A stretch of DNA of 18,453 nucleotides from Actinobacteria bacterium UBA2541 (GTDB taxonomy: Bacteria > Actinomycetota > Actinomycetes > Nanopelagicales > Nanopelagicaceae), in NCBI GenBank assembly GCA_002340925.1, contig DDMR01000022.1, forward strand, positions 1 through 18,453. The letters are read 5' to 3'. Below the pieces are notes generated by a model that was not told the DNA's origin, did no database searches, and saw nothing but the letters and a program-made list of their open reading frames with translations. Positions within the stretch are counted from its first letter, which is position 1, and every line of letters begins with the position of its first letter. The position numbers and the translations under genes were made by a program. Positions 15,635-18,453 of this stretch are shown here, one piece after another.

Positions 15635-16402
15635 TTAGTGATCTTCCTTCATACCTTCTGCTGCTGACTTCAGACGAGCAATCTTGTAGATTGTTAATCC
15701 GAATACGCACTTGGCAAGAACGTCGGCGATCGTGTAACCAATTTGTCGGTTAACGAATGCACCTGGATCTGTTGCACCAGTGTCAGTAAGAATTGGTAGT
15801 AGGTACGCAATTGGGTAAACGCCCCATGTCGCGATCAATAGAAGACGTAGGCGACCAACGGTTGCGGCTACACCTTCTGGTTGGCGATCAAGTGACTTAC
15901 CTAGCTCTACGAATAATACGTAAAGGATGTAAATGAATGGAATTGTTGATAGAACGCCCCAAATTACTTTGGAGTTTGTATCAGTTGCGATTTCACCTGG
16001 GTAACCAAGTGCAATCATCGCTGCTGATGCAGGAACTAGGCGAGCAATAAGTGACTTTGCTGCAGCCTTAGCTAGTGCAAGAACAGCAATAACTTCTACA
16101 AGTAATAGAGGTACTGTCAGGATCCAGTCAACATAACGGTATCCCTCATTGAATGCACCTTTTGCATTTCCAATTGTTACTCCACCATCAACTGATGACT
16201 CGTTGAATGAGTTAAATATGCGCCAGTAGTGGTACGCAGCGATGAATGTAACCATTGAAGATAGAACAAGTGCATTGCGGTACTTAGGTAGAACACGAGC
16301 TTGTGACACCAATGTGTAAACGGTGCAAGCAAGCATCGAAATCAAGCCAAAGGAGAACACGTTGTAAAGCGTGCTCCATTGGCCGTCTGTTAGATTTACC
16401 AT
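15635..16402 (-). CDS. actR: Actinorhodopsin (light-driven proton pump)
   Basis: A 255-residue seven-helix microbial rhodopsin. Helix C has RYVDWILTVPLLLVE: proton acceptor Asp92, Thr96 and proton donor Glu103, the DTE set of outward proton pumps. Leu100 is the spectral tuning position and predicts green absorption. His58 (AYHYWRIF) matches the histidine partner of Asp92 in proteorhodopsin. Lys231 in DVLAKCVFG binds retinal. Gly149 in KVIWGVLSTIPF may correspond to the fenestration glycine that lets xanthorhodopsin-like pumps bind a carotenoid antenna. An in-frame TAA sits directly before the ATG, and GGAGG lies 6 bases upstream, so the start is certain. Tyrosine is TAC in 13 of 14 cases, unlike the crtY genes (3 of 9), which suggests high expression. 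A strong terminator follows. Confidence 0.97.
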   Translation of the reverse strand: MVNLTDGQWSTLYNVFSFGLISMLACTVYTLVSQARVLPKYRNALVLSSMVTFIAAYHYWRIFNSFNESSVDGGVTIGNAKGAFNEGYRYVDWILTVPLLLVEVIAVLALAKAAAKSLIARLVPASAAMIALGYPGEIATDTNSKVIWGVLSTIPFIYILYVLFVELGKSLDRQPEGVAATVGRLRLLLIATWGVYPIAYLLPILTDTGATDPGAFVNRQIGYTIADVLAKCVFGLTIYKIARLKSAAEGMKEDH

Positions 16403-16408
16403 TTATAG

Positions 16409-16413
16409 CCTCC
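16409..16413 (-). promoter_or_regulatory. Strong ribosome-binding site GGAGG of the opsin
   Basis: GGAGG with a 6-base spacer (CTATAA) before the ATG, a near-perfect Shine-Dalgarno signal. It is the only full-strength one I find in the window. Confidence 0.9.
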
Positions 16414-16428
16414 GTGGGCGTTTTGGTT

Positions 16429-16451
16429 CTGGGCCTCGGTCGAGACGCCAG
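16429..16451 (-). promoter_or_regulatory. Possible hairpin in the opsin 5' leader
   Basis: On the minus strand CTGG pairs with CCAG and GTCTC pairs with GAGGC (one G-T pair) around a GACC loop, with a single bulged C. The hairpin lies 27 bases upstream of the ATG and leaves the ribosome-binding site free. A role in mRNA stability or control is speculative. Confidence 0.35.
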
Positions 16452-16589
16452 CCACATAAATTGTGATCCCATATGAAGAGCACAAGTCCTGCGTAGTAAA
16501 AGGGTAAGGGTGTACGACTAGAAATACACGGCTAATTCACAGTTTTTTTGGGTTTTTTGGGTGATTTTAAGCGTGTGGGTGAGTGCATA

Positions 16590-16595
16590 TAGCCT
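16590..16595 (+). promoter_or_regulatory. -10 element TAGCCT of radA
   Basis: TAGCCT (TANNNT) ends 6 bases before the radA ATG at 16602, predicting a leaderless transcript. No Shine-Dalgarno motif lies between it and the ATG. Confidence 0.58.
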
Positions 16596-16601
16596 TCTGG
16601 C

Positions 16602-17978
16602 ATGGCTAAAAAAGCGGCTCCGACCAAAGACCCATTCCGCTGCTCGGAGTGTGGCTGGAGCACCACTAAATGGGTCGGCAGGTGCGGTGAATGCCAGGCC
16701 TGGGGAGTCGTTGAAGAGGTCGCGGCCCCAAAGAAGCTCTCCCTTGTTGCTGGACAAGTAACTTCGCCAGCACTTCCAATCGGTGAAGTTAGTTTAGAAA
16801 ATGCGAAGGCAAGATCTAGTGGAGTCAGCGAACTTGATCGAGTTCTTGGTGGTGGTTTAGTTCCGGGTGCGGCAATTTTATTAGCTGGTGAACCTGGAGT
16901 TGGAAAATCCACACTTCTGTTAAGTGTTGCTGCAGAGAGTGCAAGAGCAAAGATAAATTCACTTTATATAAGTGGTGAAGAATCTGCTTCCCAAGTTCGA
17001 CTGCGTGCCGAAAGATTAAATGCGATAGATCCAAACTTATGGCTTGCCTCCGAAAATGAACTTAGTTCAGTGATTGCGCATATTGATGCTGTTAAGCCAC
17101 AGTTACTAATAATTGATTCCGTCCAAACTATTGCAAGTGCTGCAGTAGATGGCGCACCAGGTGGCGTCACCCAGGTTCGTGAAATTGCAGCTGCGCTGAT
17201 CAGAATCGCAAAAGAGCGTTCAATAACTTTAGTTTTGGTTGGTCATGTCACGAAAGATGGTTCGATTGCCGGGCCAAGACTTCTTGAGCATATTGTTGAT
17301 GTTGTCTTGAACTTCGAAGGCGAGCGCCATTCACGTCTGCGATTAATCCGAGCAATTAAAAATCGCTTTGGCGCATCTGATGAAGTCGGATGTTTTGATA
17401 TGACCGAAAATGGAATCACTTCACTCCCAGATCCGACTGGATTATTTACTACTCGCCACAACGAACCTGTTCCAGGAACTTGTGTAACGGTCACCCTCGA
17501 AGGAAGACGTCCACTGCTTGCTGAGATCCAAGCCCTAGTTGGTGCGGCTGTTCCTGATGGCAGGGACTTCGGAAACTCACGCCGAGTCACATCTGGTCTC
17601 GATAATCCGCGGACTGCAATGACATTGGCGGTCCTAGAGCTAAGGGCAAATATTCGAGTATCTGGTCGAGATGTTTACGTTGCAACAGTTGGTGGAATGA
17701 AGATTTCCGAACCAGCAGCAGATCTTGCAGTAGCGCTTGCAGTTGGTTCGGCCGCTAAAGGTCTTGCACTCCCCGCAGATTTAATTGCAATCGGTGAGGT
17801 TGGACTTGCTGGCGAAATTAGAAAAGTAACAGGTGCAACACAGAGAATTGCTGAAGCGGCAAGGTTGGGTTTCAAGCGTGCCATGGTTCCAGCAGGCAGC
17901 GATATCAAAATTCCTGGAATCGAAATTATGGAGGTCGCCCGCTTAGAGCAGGCGATCGCTCGCGTAAAAATTAATTAA
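16602..17978 (+). CDS. radA: DNA repair protein RadA
   Basis: RadA (Sms) is a hexameric RecA-like ATPase that drives branch migration and processing of recombination intermediates. The 458-residue protein has the N-terminal zinc finger C-x2-C-x10-C-x2-C (Cys14, 17, 28, 31), Walker A GEPGVGKST (96-104), Walker B LLIIDSVQT (168-176), the RadA-specific KNRFG (253-257) and a C-terminal Lon-protease-like domain (PDGRDFGNSRRVTSGLDNPR, GLAGEIRKVTGATQRIAEAARLG). Length is typical. The ATG is placed by the -10 box 6 bases upstream. It converges on clpC with 7 bases between the stops and no terminator. Linkage of radA with clpC, divergent or convergent, is common in Gram-positive bacteria. Confidence 0.97.
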   Translation: MAKKAAPTKDPFRCSECGWSTTKWVGRCGECQAWGVVEEVAAPKKLSLVAGQVTSPALPIGEVSLENAKARSSGVSELDRVLGGGLVPGAAILLAGEPGVGKSTLLLSVAAESARAKINSLYISGEESASQVRLRAERLNAIDPNLWLASENELSSVIAHIDAVKPQLLIIDSVQTIASAAVDGAPGGVTQVREIAAALIRIAKERSITLVLVGHVTKDGSIAGPRLLEHIVDVVLNFEGERHSRLRLIRAIKNRFGASDEVGCFDMTENGITSLPDPTGLFTTRHNEPVPGTCVTVTLEGRRPLLAEIQALVGAAVPDGRDFGNSRRVTSGLDNPRTAMTLAVLELRANIRVSGRDVYVATVGGMKISEPAADLAVALAVGSAAKGLALPADLIAIGEVGLAGEIRKVTGATQRIAEAARLGFKRAMVPAGSDIKIPGIEIMEVARLEQAIARVKIN

Positions 17979-17985
17979 TTATTAA

Positions 17986-18453
17986 TTACTGAGGTGTAGG
18001 TGCTTCAGCTAAGTGACCAGGGGTATCTGGCATCTCAGTCTTAGGCGTTCCTTTGAAGGTGAAAATTTCTTTCTCATCTTCAATTGTGGTTCCAACCAAG
18101 ATTATCTCTGCAGCCTTTAAATCACCAAAGAGAATCTTCTCTGAAAGAACATCTTCAATTTCTCGTTGAATACAACGACGAAGTGGGCGGGCTCCTAGAA
18201 GTGGGTCGTAACCCCTCTTTGCAAGAAGTGCCTTAGCTTCGGTTGTTAATTCAATTCCCATATCACGAGCGCGAAGTCGCTCATCCAAACTTGCAATCAT
18301 TAGATCAACAATTTGAACAATCTCATTCTCGGTCAACTGGTGGAAGACAATTACATCATCGATGCGGTTAAGGAATTCTGGGCGGAAATGATTCTTAAGT
18401 TCATCATTTACCTTGCCCTTCATGCGCTCGTAATTTCCTTGTTCATCTGATGC
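17986..18453 (-). CDS. clpC: ATP-dependent Clp protease ATP-binding subunit ClpC (C-terminal part)
   Basis: Only the last 155 codons are present; the gene continues past the right edge. ClpC is an AAA+ unfoldase that feeds substrates to ClpP. The visible part starts in the second ATPase domain with YERMKGKVNDELKNHFRPEFLNRIDDVIVFHQL, containing the FRPEFLNR sensor segment, then the C-terminal small domain with GARPLRRCIQREIEDVLSEKIL (sensor 2 region, GARPLRR). It ends with a short acidic and proline-rich tail, EMPDTPGHLAEAPTPQ, as is common in actinobacterial ClpC1. ClpB lacks this type of tail, and the FRPEFLNRIDD context favours ClpC. Confident. Confidence 0.94.
   Translation of the reverse strand, partial: ASDEQGNYERMKGKVNDELKNHFRPEFLNRIDDVIVFHQLTENEIVQIVDLMIASLDERLRARDMGIELTTEAKALLAKRGYDPLLGARPLRRCIQREIEDVLSEKILFGDLKAAEIILVGTTIEDEKEIFTFKGTPKTEMPDTPGHLAEAPTPQ

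Larger units (their letters stand above)
16403..16601. promoter_or_regulatory. Divergent opsin-radA intergenic region
   Basis: This 199-base stretch is the longest non-coding piece of the window. From the opsin side it holds the ribosome-binding site, a possible hairpin (16429-16451) and, further out, two A-tracts on the minus strand (T runs 16543-16549 and 16553-16558 on the plus strand). From the radA side it holds the TAGCCT -10 box. I find no clear opsin promoter: TACCCT at 16501-16506 fits TANNNT on the minus strand but has no recognisable -35. The opsin 5' leader therefore remains undefined but is likely tens of bases long. Confidence 0.6.

Noticed and set aside
16284..16472. Open frame of 62 codons on the minus strand overlapping the opsin start
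   Set aside because: Runs out of frame into the opsin coding region; basic, low-complexity product without a start signal.
16540..16562. T-rich run as an intrinsic terminator on the plus strand
   Set aside because: No GC-rich hairpin precedes it and no plus-strand gene ends upstream.
16532..16912. Open frame of 126 codons on the minus strand over the radA start
   Set aside because: Antisense to the RadA zinc finger and Walker A; low-complexity Thr/Pro/Ser composition typical of a shadow frame.
1..18453. Mobile elements, CRISPR arrays, tRNA or rRNA genes
   Set aside because: No transposase or integrase frames, no regularly spaced repeats, and no intergenic region that folds as a tRNA; the one region over 100 bases besides the opsin leader (8517-8626) holds only promoter-like sequence.

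Overview
The window reads as a piece of chromosome from a streamlined, low-GC freshwater actinobacterium of the acI / Nanopelagicales type (Candidatus Planktophila-like). The evidence is an actinorhodopsin-type opsin with a retinal-forming Blh oxygenase and a split CrtYc/CrtYd lycopene cyclase, together with typically actinobacterial gene sets: a Rv0525-Rv0528-like cytochrome c maturation operon, an XPB helicase with its Rv0862c-like partner, and ClpC. Genes cover almost everything. Most operon genes overlap or abut, and all five convergent gene pairs end within about 7 bp of each other or overlap. I see no tRNA, rRNA, CRISPR array, insertion sequence or other sign of a mobile element. The genus-level assignment is inference from gene content.

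Layout. 1-2553 (minus): histidine phosphatase, TlpA-like lipoprotein, CcdA and ResB (cut by the window edge), a System II cytochrome c biogenesis operon. 2588-3358 (plus): SerB1-like HAD phosphatase. 3388-8280 (plus): an Rv0862c-like protein with an XPB N-terminal-like region and a WYL-like tail, an M20 metallopeptidase, and an XPB-type DNA helicase. 8277-8516 (minus): mini-glutaredoxin. 8627-10999 (plus): large secreted HExxH / fibronectin-III / repeat protein. 11001-12780 (minus): proC followed by a secreted propeller-like protein. 12862-13680 (plus): cysteine-rich, possibly metal-binding protein of unknown function. 13681-16402: light-harvesting locus with blh (minus), crtYc-crtYd (plus), an unknown 78-residue membrane protein (minus) and actinorhodopsin (minus). 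16602-17978 (plus): radA. 17986-18453 (minus): C-terminal end of clpC.

How the genes work together. CrtYc/CrtYd would cyclise lycopene to beta-carotene, Blh would cleave it to retinal, and the opsin would bind retinal through Lys231 as a green-absorbing outward proton pump (Asp92, Thr96, Glu103, Leu100). The enzymes that make lycopene are not in the window. TlpA, CcdA and ResB deliver reductant and haem for periplasmic cytochrome c assembly. XPB, its partner and RadA belong to DNA repair.

Two expression styles stand out. Nine genes (counting one GTG start) have a TANNNT -10 hexamer that ends 5-9 bases before the start codon, which implies leaderless mRNAs. The opsin is the clear exception: it has a GGAGG ribosome-binding site, an upstream spacer able to fold into a hairpin, C-ending tyrosine codons in 13 of 14 positions, and the only convincing intrinsic terminator of the window. 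The sequence thus marks the opsin as the gene built for strong, separately controlled expression. The best candidates for undescribed biology are the 78-residue membrane protein beside the opsin, the cysteine-rich protein at 12862-13680, and the secreted protein at 8627-10999.
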